From NCBI GenBank assembly GCA_030674185.1, contig JAPXFY010000022.1:46356398-46420397 (forward strand): a stretch of 64,000 bases of DNA. The letters run 5' to 3'. The translations under genes and the position numbers were made by a program. Position 1 is the stretch's first letter, and every line of letters starts with the position of its first letter. This document shows, in pieces, positions 33,740 through 46,071 of the stretch. Source of the DNA: Monoplex corrugatus (lineage: Eukaryota > Mollusca > Gastropoda > Littorinimorpha > Ranellidae). The notes under the pieces were generated by a model. The model did not search any database and was not told the DNA's origin. It saw nothing but the letters and a program-made list of their open reading frames with translations.

Positions 33740-34300
33740 GTTACTGTTGTTTAAAGCCAAGCTGATGGCACAGAGCCATATCAGGGCTATAACCGCTTCA
33801 AAACATACAAAACGTCAACAGAAAAAAAAAAAAAGAACAGAAAATGTAGTACACATATCAATAAATTCGTGCACATAATCTAAGGACATGCCCCTGGAAT
33901 TGACCATTCCGTCCAATTTATCGCACAGGGAATTTATAAAACACACTTGAATACAAACATAAGCATACCTAAGGACACCAAAACATATATAAAAACAGGC
34001 ATCAATTACCTAAGACTGCTTCTGCATATGTCACCTCCCTAGAGCCAAAAATGCACTTAATACATGTACCCAATTATCAATCCCAAGAAAAAGTAAGACT
34101 TTATCATACACATACAGGTGAATGGACCATCAAGGCAGAAAATGATAGGAAGAAATGACAGAAAGCAAAGCAATAAGGCAGAAACAAAGAGTGACAGAAA
34201 AAACGCAATTTCTAGCACAAAATTTCCAGAAGGTGGGGATACTATTTATACTGAAAGAGCCCCCGCCATTCCCACTGGAGGTGGGGGGTGGGGGTTGAAA
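33740..34300 (+). mobile_element. Interspersed repeat family C, near-complete copy
   Basis: It starts around TTGTTTAAAGCCAAGCTGA and GAGCCATATCAGGGCTATAA. It passes CTAAGGACATGCCCCTGGAA and TACAGGTGAATGGACCATCA, and ends with GGGGATACTATTTATACTGA and GAGCCCCCGCCATTCCCAC. Four other copies share the same order, about 560-600 bp in all. No ORF or clear terminal repeat was found, so class (SINE, MITE or LINE tail) is open. Confidence 0.8.
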
Positions 34301-34463
34301 GATGGTGTCATATGCATCAATGACGCATGCTAAAAGACTTCAAAGTACTCTGGAAGCAGCAGGCTCTGTGGTTGTGGTGGTGGTTTGAGCCTCCTCATCA
34401 CAGAAAGACCTCTTAGTCTTACAAATGCCTTGAAAGTGACTGTACAAAAACGTTTGAAACAGA

Positions 34464-34656
34464 TTAACCCTTTCACTTCCGCACCCTGTCTACCAGCAAC
34501 CTGAACTGTCAACCATGCTAGCAAAGCAAGAACTTACCTCTCTGACTCCATCACACTATCCACCAGCTTCCTGTAAGAAGCCGGTTGATAAGGTGAGGGA
34601 GTCAAAGGGTTAAGTTTTTGGAGTTGGTGGACGTGGTGCAGGAGTCAAAGGGTTAA
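34464..34656. mobile_element. Family T repeat, copy 16 (inverted)
   Basis: TTAA at both ends; 193 bp, with the AGCAAAGCAAGAACTTA module at the left. Confidence 0.85.
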
Positions 34657-34799
34657 AATGAAAGTAAAGAAAACGGCTGTAGAAACCCATGCTTGAAATA
34701 GCTGAAAATGACAGTATGGAAAGCAGCTTTCAAAATGTATGCTCAAAATCAGATTCAAACGAAAGTGTCATTAAAAAGCAACAGCTGGACCGCCAGTGG

Positions 34800-35553
34800 T
34801 ACAGAACTCTGACAAAAGACTTGTACACCACAAAGTCTGCAGTCATTAGTACAGCAGTACCCAACCTGTTGGCCCTAGCAACAGGCAAATTACACTACAA
34901 AGTCTGCAGTCATCAGCACAGCAGTACCCAACCTGTTGGCCCTAGCAACAGGCAGTGATCAGTACAGCAGTACCCAACCTGTTGGCCCTAGCAACAGGCA
35001 AAGTACACAACAAAGTCTGCAGTCATCAGTACAGCAGTACCCAACTTCTTGGCCTTTGCAAAAAGCAGTGATTAGTACAGCAGTACCCAACCTATTGGCC
35101 CTAGCAACAGGCAGTGATCAGTACAGCAGTACCCAACCTGTTCGCCCTAGCAACAGGCAAAATACATCACAAAGTCTGCAGTCATCAGTACAGCAGTACC
35201 CAACCTGTTGACCCTTGCAACAGGCAGTCATTAGTACAGCAGTACCCAACCTGTTGGCCCTAGCAACAGGCAAAATACACAACAAAGTCTGCAGTCATCA
35301 GTATAGCAGTACCCAACCTGTTGGCCCTAGCAACAGTCAAAATACACAACAAAGTCTGCAGTCATTAGTACAGCAGTACCCAGCCTGTTGGCCCTAGCAA
35401 CAGTCAAAATACACCACAAATTGTGCAGTCATCAGTACATCAGTACCCAACCTCTTGGCCTTTGCAACAGTCAAAATACACCACAAAGTCTGCAGTCATC
35501 AGTACATCAGCACCCAACCTCTTGGCCCTTGCGACAGGCAGTGATCAGTAGCA
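34800..35553. repeat. Compound tandem array of 67 bp and 46 bp units, about 13 units
   Basis: All units share CAGTACAGCAGTACCCAACC and TTGGCCCTAGCAACAGGC. The long form adds AAAATACACAACAAAGTCTG. Long and short forms are interspersed irregularly. Four open frames here are repeat artefacts. Confidence 0.9.
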
Positions 35554-35969
35554 ATGAGTGGACACAAGAAGGCAGCAACAATAGTTGCCAACAGGATGGC
35601 GACACTTCTGAAACTAACCCCCTGTCCAGGGGAAAACTTGAAAAACCATATAAAAATGATTCACTTCCCCTGGAGCTGCTTTTTTTTTTCTTTTTTAAAT
35701 CAAAGTCGCTTGTGTTTGCACCTATGCTATTACTCTCAGGTTTCTTCACACAATCAGGTCTGAATTAGGTTCTCAGACAGAATTGGAACACATTACATTA
35801 CCAAAAAAAATTGTTTTCTACAAACACAAGGCAATTACCTACAGCATAATTTTGCCCCCCCCCCCCCCCTTCAAAAAACAGTTCCACACACACACACACA
35901 CACACACACACATAAACTTAAATGAAGAAACAGATCAACACACTTAATCACATTTTATGCTTTAGTTAC

Positions 35970-36126
35970 CTTTTCCGATAATGTAATGCCGTTAGCAAAG
36001 CCACACATGCCACAAACAAGATACCACAGATTATGCCAGCATATGCTCCGTGAGAAATGCCGAAGAAAAAATTGTCATCGTCTTCATCGTTGTCATGACC
36101 ATAGCTACCTCCAGGTTCTGATGTGG
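35970..36126 (-). CDS. EMI-domain membrane protein, transmembrane exon
   Basis: On the minus strand the acceptor TTTCTGTGTTGCAG ends at 36127 and the donor AAAAG|GTAACT follows 35970. The 157 nt encode TSEPGGSYGHDNDEDDDNFF, then FGISHGAYAGI, then the hydrophobic helix ICGILFVACVALLTALH and YRKR. This gives an acidic juxtamembrane stretch, a single transmembrane segment of about 22 residues and a basic stop-transfer group, so a type I orientation is expected. It enters in phase 1, matching the exon at 50716-50789, and leaves in phase 2, matching the last exon. The strong match of splice sites, phase and content makes this a confident exon even though the protein family was not recognised by name. 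Confidence 0.85.
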
Positions 36127-37148
36127 CTGCAACACAGAAAGTAAAATCAGTCTTTGAAATCAGGGAAGGGAGGGGTGGGCATAGCAGGGGGGAGGTGGGG
36201 CAGAGAAGGGAAGGGAAGGGAAAGGAAAAGAGGTAGTAAGAGTCAGAACAGACTAAGTGCCGGAAAGTTCGGGCTATAAGCCGTGACTTTCCCCCCCAGC
36301 TTTAACCCCTTCGGCTTAAAAAATGAGCGTCATGTTCTCGTCTGTTCTTAGCTTCTCTTTAACTCACCAAAATCGTGTTTACCATTCATGAATTTTTCAG
36401 TGAGCTCTATGTTAAAATGTTAACTGTTCATGTTAAAGTGTTAACTGTTCACGTTTTTAAATCAAATCTGCACGCACTGAAGCATTTGGATCGGTATTCA
36501 GATCAGCTCTGCTCAAGCATACACCCTCAAGGCCGAAAACATGACGTAATGCCTACAAAGCAGCCTTCAAGTTGAAGACGATCGACCTGGCCATTGAAAA
36601 AAGAGCAGCTTATAAACCAGTGTGGCTTATGTGTGAAGATTTTTCTACAATTCAGAGTGTGTGCCTTATATACAGTGCGTCCAATAGCCCGAACATTACA
36701 GTATTACATCATGATCCAACAGCCTTAAATCTTCCCTTCCTTCCTGGGGCCATACACACTTTTACACAAACATGAACAGCCAATACCATTAATATCGATG
36801 CACAACAGCACATGCGCTTGCACACTAACACGCATGGGTGCAGACATACATGCACACGTACGCCCATGCTCTTGCAAACATACACACACACAGTCACACA
36901 AAGCACCTCTCTCTCTCTCTCTCATTCATTCATTCTCTCTCACACATTACATGTACAAATTACTGTGTATCAGACACCCTTTAAAATTTAAAAAAATGGG
37001 GGGGGGGGGGGGGGGCCCACACACAAACAGAATGATCAACAGCTGTAACAGAAATCCGTCAACAACAAGGTCAACACTATTCCACTATTACCCTCCGTGG
37101 TCCAATTCAACACCTACATCACCAGTACAATTGAGTTACATTATCATA
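36127..37148. other. Intron sequence, no gene seen
   Basis: It holds a G/A-rich stretch near 36165-36235, CA-rich and CT-rich runs near 36850-36945 and a G17 run near 36998-37015. A stretch at 36240-36700 (TGCCGGAAAGTTCGGGCTATA) resembles a common interspersed repeat but could not be classified. Confidence 0.45.
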
Positions 37149-37425
37149 CTAACCTTTTGACTCCCAGACCCTGCCTACCAGCATTCTGCATTGTCAACCA
37201 CGCTAGCAAAGCAAAAATTTAACCCTCTGATTCCCTCACCCTATCCACCAGCTTCCTGCAGGAAGCTGGCGGAGAGGGTGAGGTAGTCAAAGGGTTAACT
37301 TTTTGCAGTTGGTGGATAGTGTGTGGGAGTCAAAGGATTAAGTTTTTGCAGTTGGTGGATAGGGTGTCGGAGTCAAAGGATTAAGTTTCTGCAGTTGGTG
37401 GATAGGGTGAGGGAGTCACAGGACT
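37149..37425. mobile_element. Family T repeat, copy 17 (inverted, right arm tripled)
   Basis: The right-arm block TTTTTGCAGTTGGTGGATAG occurs three times in tandem. The outer TTAA sites are mutated. Confidence 0.8.
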
Positions 37426-37529
37426 ATGTTAATAATTAAACTATATTACACAAGCTGATTCTGTAAGTATAAGTCTTTCGTCAAATATGGCTACATAAGG
37501 TAACCGTCTACACTATCAAAATACATCAA

Positions 37530-37829
37530 TCAATTGAATTATACCATGCTGACAAAATGTTTGTATCATCACCATCTAACTCTATAAAATAAACTGTATT
37601 ATACTGACAGAATGTATTATCAGCAAACTCTATCAAATGAGTTATATCATGTTAACAGAATGCATCATCAGCAAATTCTATTAAATTATACAGACAGAAT
37701 GTCTTATCAGCAAACTCTGTCAAATTAGTTATATTAACACAAAGCATTATCAGCAAACTCTATCAAATCAATATCATATTAACTGAAAATGCTATCAGCA
37801 AATTAGTCTGACAAATAAGTTCGACCACG
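37530..37829. repeat. Degenerate left end of a 42-46 bp tandem array
   Basis: Blocks such as GTTATATCATGTTAACAGAA and ATCAGCAAACTCTATCAAAT recur at irregular 45-60 bp steps. The same repeat continues after the inserted TTAA element at 38607. Confidence 0.75.
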
Positions 37830-37833
37830 TTAA

Positions 37834-38602
37834 CTCTTTGGAGACGTGACAGCGGACATTCCGCTGCAGCTGGTCAAACCATTAGAGACGTGACAGCGGA
37901 CATTCCGCTGTAGCTGGTCAAACCATTAGAGACGTGATAGCGGATATTCCGCTGCGGTTTTTAAAAATAGATGCAAGCCGGTCGCTGGTCTAGGGGAACT
38001 AACTACACATATAGCAACACTCTTTGGTATCTTCTGAAGTGTTTGTTACTTCCCTTGCATCGATTTTATCCCGATTAGTTACAGTTTTTGCCTTTATCCA
38101 AACCAACCGGAGTGACCGTCCTTGCACCAAAATGGCAACATTTAGGCCTTCTTCTTCTTCTTCAAAGGATCGTCATAATCACTTTGCTGCTTCACCTGTG
38201 TGAAAACAAAGCTGTGTTTGTTCTTTTATATCTTCTGGTCATACCAAGGACTTGTGATTACCTGGATTTCTGGATTACCTGGTCAAGAATGGGTGTTTCA
38301 CTGACTGTATGTGTTGGATTACTGTCAATCAAAAACTTCTTTCCCAGAGCCAAAACCCTACCCCATTTCACCTTCTAGGAAGGTAAGTAAAATAGATGTA
38401 TTGTCCTTGTATGTAGCTTCAGCTCAAAGAGCGTAAACTGAATTTTACTTTGATATAAAATATGTTCTTGTGCTGTAAAATCTGTATTTTTGAGAATTTA
38501 TTTAAAACCCCCCAAAATCGTGCGTCTCCAAGGGTTGTGGCAGGTCCCGTTGATCGCGTCCACAGTGGTTGTGCAAGGCAACTATATTACGTCTTCAAAG
38601 AG
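37834..38602. mobile_element. 769 bp TTAA-flanked element (family U) inserted in a minisatellite
   Basis: TTAA lies at 37830-37833 and 38603-38606. The ends are CTCTTTGGAGACG and its reverse complement with one mismatch (CGTCTTCAAAGAG). The left part repeats three times a 46 bp block with AGCGGACATTCCGCTG (itself a small hairpin). Removing the element and one TTAA restores an ordinary array unit (ATAAGTTCGACCACG, TTAA, CAGAATGTATCATCAG). Exact TTAA duplication is the piggyBac signature. The only long frame (96 codons at 38088-38378) shows no transposase motif, so the element is probably non-autonomous. Confidence 0.85.
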
Positions 38603-38606
38603 TTAA

Positions 38607-39190
38607 CAGAATGTATCATCAGTTAACAAATAAGTTCTATCATGTTAACAGAAGGTATCATCAGCTAACTAACAATAAGTTCTATCATGTTAACAGAATG
38701 TATCATCAGCTAACTAATAATAGTTCTATCATGTTAACAGAATGTATCATCAGCTAACTAACTAATAAGTTCTATTATGTTAACAGAATGATCATCAGCT
38801 AACTAATAAGTCTATCATGTTAACAGAATATATCATCAGCTAACTACAAATAAGTTCTATCATGTTAACAGAATAATCATCAGCTAAGTAAGTTCTATCA
38901 TGTTAACAGAATGTATCATCAGCTAACTAATAAGTTCTATCATGTTAACAGAATGTATCATCAGCTAACTAATAAGTTCTATCATGTTAACAGAATATAT
39001 CATCAGCTAACTAACAAATAAGTTCTATCATGTTAACAGAATATATCATCAGCTAAGTAAGTTCTATCATGTTAACAGAATGTATCATCAGCTAACTAAC
39101 TAATAAGTTCTATCATGTTAACAGAATGTATCATCAGCTAACTAATAAGTTCTATCATGTTAACAGAATATATCATCAGCTAACTAAGAA
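38607..39190. repeat. 42-46 bp tandem array, about 14 units
   Basis: The unit reads AGTTCTATCATGTTAACAGA followed by ATGTATCATCAGCTAACTAA, with small indels of AACT and AAAT. Every unit carries a TTAA, that is, a potential piggyBac-type target. Confidence 0.92.
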
Positions 39191-39835
39191 ACAAGTTCTG
39201 TCATGTTGACAAATGTCTGTATTACCACAAAACTCTCACAAATAAGTTATATCATGTTGACAAATGTCTGTATTACCACAAAACTCTCACAAATAAGTTA
39301 TATCATGTTGACAAATTTCTGTATTACCACAAAACTCTAATAATCCTATCATGTTGACAAATGTCTGTATTATCACAAAACTCTCACAAATAAGTTATAT
39401 CATGTTGACAAATGTCTGTATTACCACAAAACTCTCACAAATAAGTTATATCATGTTGACAAATGTCTGTATTACCACAAAACTCTAATAATCCTATCAT
39501 GTTGACAAATGTCTGTATTATCACAAAACTCTCACAAATAAGTTATATCATGTTGACAAATGTCTGTATTATCACAACATTCTAACAAATAATCCTATCA
39601 CGTTGACAAATTTCTATTATCACAAAACTCTAACCAATAATCCTATCATGTTGAAAACGTCTGTATTATCAAAAAACCTCTAATAAATAATCCTATCATG
39701 TTGACAAATGGCATTATCACAAAACTCTAACCAATAATCCTATCATATTGACAAATGTCTGTATTATCACAAAACTCTAAAAATAATCCTGCCATGTTGG
39801 CAAATGTCTGTATTATCCATCAGGCTGAAATATTT
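39191..39835. repeat. 51 bp tandem array, about 13 units
   Basis: The unit reads ATCATGTTGACAAATGTCTG followed by TATTACCACAAAACTCTCAC. It is related to the preceding array (shared ATCATGTT(A/G)ACA). A block of three units ending in CTCTAATAATCC is itself repeated. Confidence 0.9.
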
Positions 39836-40361
39836 ATGATATAAACTGAGTATATATGATTCTGCAAGAAAGAGAGAGAGGGAGGACAATTTGGGTCAAG
39901 GGTCATGCTCAGTGTACACTAGCTCTTCATCCTTCTCTCTCTCTCTCTCTGTAAATGCGTGCGTGCGTGCATGTGTGTACATATGTGAAAGCGTGTGTGC
40001 GAGTTATTTGTGTATGTGGTGAAGGCTTGTATTCACTAATATCCTTTTGCTCTATTTTATTCTTTATTACTAGTAATTCCTAACACTTGTTTTCATGTTC
40101 TGTCAATATATGTAAACTCTGTTGTTCATGATTTAAAAGTTTCATAATATTCTGTCAAGAGTAAAAGCGCAATGAGCATGCTTTTGATATGGACTGTCTG
40201 CGCTATGTAAATAAAACTATCATCGTATCAAAAATTATCATCATAGCGACTCTATGTCCATTGCCTGAGTAAAAAAAGAAAATAATTTGTAGAAATATTC
40301 GTTTAATAAAAAAATTTAAAAAATGAAAAGAAAGAAAAGCAGCAAATGAAGAAATTATTTT
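39836..40361. other. Intron sequence, short (GA)n/(CT)n runs, no gene seen
   Basis: GA and CT runs near 39868-39885 and 39930-39950, then AT-rich sequence. Confidence 0.5.
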
Positions 40362-40536
40362 TTCAACCCTTTGACTCCTGCAGCCTGTCCACCAACATCC
40401 TGCATTGTTAACCATAATAGCAAAGCAAAAACGTAAACCTCTGACTCCCTCGCCCTATCCACCAGCTTCCTGCAAGGTAAGAGAGTCAGTGTTACACTTT
40501 TGTACCTGATGGACAGGATGTGAGTCAAAGGGTTAA
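40362..40536. mobile_element. Family T repeat, copy 18 (inverted)
   Basis: The right TTAA is at 40533-40536 and the left end is mutated to TCAA. Confidence 0.8.
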
Positions 40537-40809
40537 CAAAAAGGGAAAACAGCAAAACAACAAAAATTTGGGGGAAAAAATCAACCACAGAATCAACACC
40601 AACAAGGATTATTCCACAGAATATTCAATAAAACAATAACAACAACTATACGAATAATAACAATCTACTAATAACGGCAATACTAACAATAACAAGAACA
40701 ATAATATTCATAACAATATTAATAATATTCATAACAATAATGATACCAATAATCATAATAACAACACTAATACTATACAAACAAACCCAAACATGCAACA
40801 TCATAATAT

Positions 40810-41385
40810 GTTTTTGTTATTGCTGTTTAAAGCACAGCTGACTGCGCACACCCATATCAGGGCTATAACCATTTCAAAATAAACACAATACTTTAACAGG
40901 AAAAAAGAAAAAAGAAAATTAAGAACACATATCAATGCATTTGCACACCTAATCTAAGGAGATGCCCTGGCGTTGACACTCCGTCCAATTTGTCACACAG
41001 GGGATTTAAAAAAATATATGAATACAAATTCAAACATAACTAAGGACACAAAAACATACAAAAACAGGTATCAATTACCTAAAATTGCTTCTGCACATCT
41101 AATTTCCCAAGAGCCTAGAATGTAAATAATACATGTACCTATTCATCAATCCTAAGAGAAAGTACGTAAAACTTTGTCGAACACACACAGGCGAATGGAC
41201 CAGCAAGGCACAAAATAATACGAAGAAATGCAGAAAGCAAAAGAATAAGGCAGAAACAAAGAGAGTGACAGAAAAGAGGAAATGTCTAGCACAGAATTTC
41301 CAGGGAGTAGGGGATACTATTTATACTGAAAGAGCCCCCGGCATCCCCACGGGAACAAGAAAAACAGTATGGTTGAAAGAATAAC
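40810..41385 (+). mobile_element. Interspersed repeat family C, near-complete copy
   Basis: Same block order as the copy at 33740-34300, ending GAAAGAGCCCCCGGCATCCC. It is preceded by an (AAT/AAC)-rich stretch at 40620-40780. Confidence 0.82.
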
Positions 41386-41389
41386 AGAA

Positions 41390-44300
41390 TAAAGACACAC
41401 GTCACACTACTGACAATATTAGTACCGTTATTTCTGGTGGACAGAATAACAGAACAGACACATGTCACATCGCAGACAATATTACGATTACTTATGGTGG
41501 ACAGAATAACACAACAACAACAGACACACGTCACACTGCAGACAACATTATGATTACTTATGGTGGACAGAATAACAGAACAGACACATGTCACATCGCA
41601 GACAATATTACGATTACTTATGGTGGACGAATAACACAACAACAATAGACACACTTCACATTGCAGACAACATTACGATTACTTATGGTGGACAGAATAA
41701 CACAACAACAGACACACGTCACATTGCAGACAACATTACGATTATTTATGGTGGACAGAATAACAGAACAGACACACGTCACACTGCAGACAACATTACG
41801 ATTACTTATGGTGGACAGAATAACAGAACAGACACGTGTCACACTGCAGACAACATTACGATTACTTATGGTGGACAGAATAACACAACAACAGACACAT
41901 GTCACATTGCAGACAACATTACAATTACTTATGGTGGACAGAATAACACAACAACAGACACACGTCACATTGCAGACAATATTACGATTACTTATGGTGG
42001 ACAGAATAACAGAACAGACACACGTCACACTGCAGACAACATTACGATTACTTATGGTGGACAGAATAACACAACAACAACAGACATATGTCACACTGCA
42101 GACAACATTACGATTACTTATGGTGGACAGAATAACACAACAACAACAGACACGTCACACTGCAGACAACATTACGATTACTTATGGTGGACAGAATAAC
42201 AGAAGACACGTCACACTGCAGACAATATTACGATTACTTATGGTGGACAGAATAACACAACAACAGACACATGTCACATTGCAGACAACATTACGATTAC
42301 TTATGGTGGACAGAATAACACAACAACAGACACACGTCACACTGCAGACAATATTACGATTACTTATGGTGGACAGAATAACAGAACAGACACAAGTCAC
42401 ACTGCAGACAATATTACGATTACTTATGGTGGACAGAATAACACAACAACAACAGACATATGTCACACTGCAGACAATATTACGATTACTTATAGTGGAC
42501 AGAATAACAGAACAGACACATGTCACACTGCAGACAACATTATGATTACTTATAGTGGACAGAATAATAGAATAAAGACACACGTCACACTGCAGACAAT
42601 ATTACGATTACTTATGGTGGACAGAATAACACAACAACAGACACATGTCACATTGCAGACAACATTACGATTACTTATGGTGAACAGAATAACACAACAA
42701 CAACAGACACACGTCACACTGCAGACAACATTACGATTACTTATGGTGGACAGAATATCACAACAACAACAGACACACGTCACACTGCAGACAACATTAC
42801 GATTACTTATGGTGGACAGAATAACAGAACAGACACACGTCACACTGCAGACAACATTACGATTACCTATGGTGGACAGAATAACAGAACAGACACGCTT
42901 CACACTGAAGACACTATTACGATTACCTATGATGGACAGAATAACACAACAACAACAGACACACGTCACACTGCAGACAACATTACGATTACCTGTGGTG
43001 GACAGAATAACAGAACAGACACACGTCACACTGCAGACAACATTACAATTACCTGTGGTGGACAGAATAACAGAACAGACACACGTCACACTGCAGACAA
43101 CATTACGATTACCTGTGGTGGACAGAATAACAGGACACACGTCACACTGCAGACAACATTACGATTACCTTGGTGGACAGAAAAACAGAACAGACACATC
43201 ACACTGCAGACAATATTACGATTACTTATGATGGACAGAATATCACAACAACAACAGACACACATCACACAGCAGACAATATTACGATTACCTATGGTGG
43301 ACAGAATAACAAAGACACACGTCACACTGCAGACAACATTACGCTTACTTATGGTGGACAGAATAACACAACAACAACAGACACATGTCACACTGAAGAC
43401 AACATTACGATTACTTATGGTGGACAGAATAACACAACAACAACAGACACATGTCAACTGAAGACAACATTACGATTACCTATGGTGGACAGAATAACAG
43501 AACAGACACGCTTCACACTGCAGACAATATTACGATTACCTATGATGGACAGAATAACACAACAACAACAGACACACGTCACACCGCAGACAATATTACG
43601 ATTACTTATGGTGGACAGAATAACACAACAACAACAGACACATGTCACACTGCAGACAATATTACGATTACCTATGATGGACAGAATAACACAACAACAA
43701 CAGACACATGTCACACGCAGACAATATTACGATTACCTATGATGGACAGAATAACACAACAACAACACACACATGTCACACTGCAGACAATATTACGATT
43801 ACTATGATGGACAGAATAACACAACAACAACAGACACACGTCACACTGCAGACAATATTACGATTACCTATGATGGACAGAATAACACAACAACAACACA
43901 CACATGTCACACTGCAGACAATATTACGATTACCTATGATGGACAGAATAACACAACAACAACAGACACATGTCACACCGCAGACAATATTACGATTACC
44001 TATGATGGACAGAATAACACAACAACAACACACACATGTCACACTGCAGACAATATTACGATTACCTATGATGGACAGAATAACACAACAACAACAGACA
44101 CACGTCACACTGCAGACAATATTACGATTACCTATAGTGGACAGAATAACACAACAACAGACACACGTCACACTGCAGACAACATTACGATTACCTATAG
44201 TGGACAGAATAACACAACAACAGACACACGTCACACTGCAGGCAACATTATGATTACTTATGGTGGACAGAATAACAGAACAGACACACGTCACACTGCA

Positions 44301-44560
44301 GGCAACATTACGATTATTTATGGTGGACAGAATAACAGAACAGACACACGTCACACTGCAGGCAACATTATGATTACTTATGGTGGACAGAATAACATAA
44401 CAGACACACGTCACACTGCAGGCAACATTATGATTACTTATGGTGGACAGAATAACAGAACAGACACACTTAACACTGCAGGCAACATTACGATTACTTA
44501 TGGTGGACAGAATAACAGAACAGACACACTTAACACTGCAGGCAACATTACTACTTTACT
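41390..44560. repeat. 3.2 kb array of 60, 63 and 66 bp units, about 50 units
   Basis: The unit holds CACGTCACACTGCAGACAAC, ATTACGATTACTTATGGTGG, then ACAGAATAAC and zero, one or two extra ACA triplets. The common unit lengths are therefore 60, 63 and 66 bp, all multiples of three. The unit lacks stop codons in several frames, producing open frames of up to 294 codons on the plus strand (DNITITYGGQNNTTTTDT per unit) and 212 on the minus strand. Occasional 1-2 bp indels switch frame. It lies in an intron of the minus-strand gene. Confidence 0.92.
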
Positions 44561-44980
44561 AAGCCTTTCACTTCAACCTACGCAAGCACTGCACAGTTCA
44601 CTGAACTGGTCTCACAGCATTACTACATGGTGAAAAATCAGCTATCCAAACAACCACATGAAAAAAAAACACTCAGGCAACTGATTTCAAAATGCTTCTA
44701 TGTGTGTTGTGAGCGGTTGGTAGCTACAGTACACTGCTTATGGTTGCCAGTTGGCACTTGAAGTAGTCAAGAGTTAAACTAAAAACAAAACCCAACAACA
44801 ACAAAAACAGTGCATATGTAGGAGCCGTGATGAAAACAATATTGCTCTTTAGTGCTCTTTTAAAAGAAAATATTTAAAAGAAAAAAGAATAAGCTAAATT
44901 ATCTAGCTGATAGTTTGTGTCTTTCGCTGTTGTTGTTTGTCCTCATATCCAGCAACGTTGTCTTGAATGTAACATGAAGT
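44561..44980. other. Intron sequence between two arrays, no gene seen
   Basis: About 400 bp of unique sequence separates the 60-66 bp array from the 73 bp array. Confidence 0.55.
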
Positions 44981-46030
44981 CCACCTATAATGAACCTGTT
45001 TACAATGAATTTACAGCAATAACAGCAACGCTGTCTTCAAAGTACAGTGGACACCACCTATATAATAACGAACCTGATTACAATGAGTTTACAGCAATAA
45101 CAGCAACGCTGTCTTCAAAGTACAGTGGACACCACCTATAGTGAACCTGCCTACAATAAGTTTACAGCAATAACAGCAACGCTGTCTTCAAAGTACAGTG
45201 GACACCACCTATAGTGAACCTGTCTACAATGAGTTTACAGCAATAACAGCAACGCTGTCTTCAAAGTACAGTGGACACCACCTATAGTGAACCTGCATAC
45301 AATGAGTTTACAGCAATAACAGCAACGCTGTCTTCAAAGTACAGTGGACACCACCTATAGTGAACCTGCCTACAATAAGTTTACAGCAATAACAGCAACG
45401 CTGTCTTCAAAGTACAGTGGACACCACCTATAGTGAACCTGTCTACAATGAGTTTACAGCAATAACAGCAACGCTGTCTTCAAAGTACAGTGGACACCAC
45501 CTATAGTGAACCTGCATACAATGAGTTTACAGCAATAACAGCAACGCTGTCTTCAAAGTACAGTGGACACCACCTATAGTGAACCTGCCTACAATAAGTT
45601 TACAGCAATAACAGCAACGCTGTCTTCAAAGTACAGTGGACACCACCTATAGTGAACCTGTCTACAATGAGTTTACAGCAATAACAGCAACGCTGTCTTC
45701 AAAGTACAGTGGACACCACCTATAATGAACCTGTTTACAATGAATTTACAGCAATAACAGCAACGCTGTCTTCAAAGTACAGTGGACACCACCTATAGTG
45801 AACCTATCTACAATTAGTTTACAGCAATAACAGCAACGCCGTCTTCAAAAGACAGTGGACACCACCTATAACAAACCTGCCTACAATGAGTTTACAGCAA
45901 TAACAACAATGCCGTCTTCAAAGTACAGTGGACATCACCTATAGTGAACCTGTCTACAATGAGTTTACAGCAATAATAGCAACGCTGTCTTCAAAGTACA
46001 GTGGACGCCAACTATAATGAACCTACCTAC
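44981..46030. repeat. 73 bp tandem array with a three-unit higher-order repeat
   Basis: Units share ACAGTGGACACCACCTATAG, TTTACAGCAATAACAGCAAC and GCTGTCTTCAAAGT. Between them three variants alternate in strict order: GCCTACAATAAG, GTCTACAATGAG, GCATACAATGAG. Starting near 45147 the order is repeated through about eight units (219 bp period). Units at both edges are more diverged. Confidence 0.93.
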
Positions 46031-46071
46031 AATGAAATCCAAAACAAGTGCGACTGCCTGCATTCAAGCAA

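Noticed and set aside
34800..35553. CRISPR-like array of direct repeats
   Set aside because: Units are contiguous tandem repeats without unique spacers, in a eukaryotic intron.
38088..38378. 96-codon hydrophobic frame inside the family U element
   Set aside because: No transposase motif, no homologous text recognised, and length is within chance for this composition.
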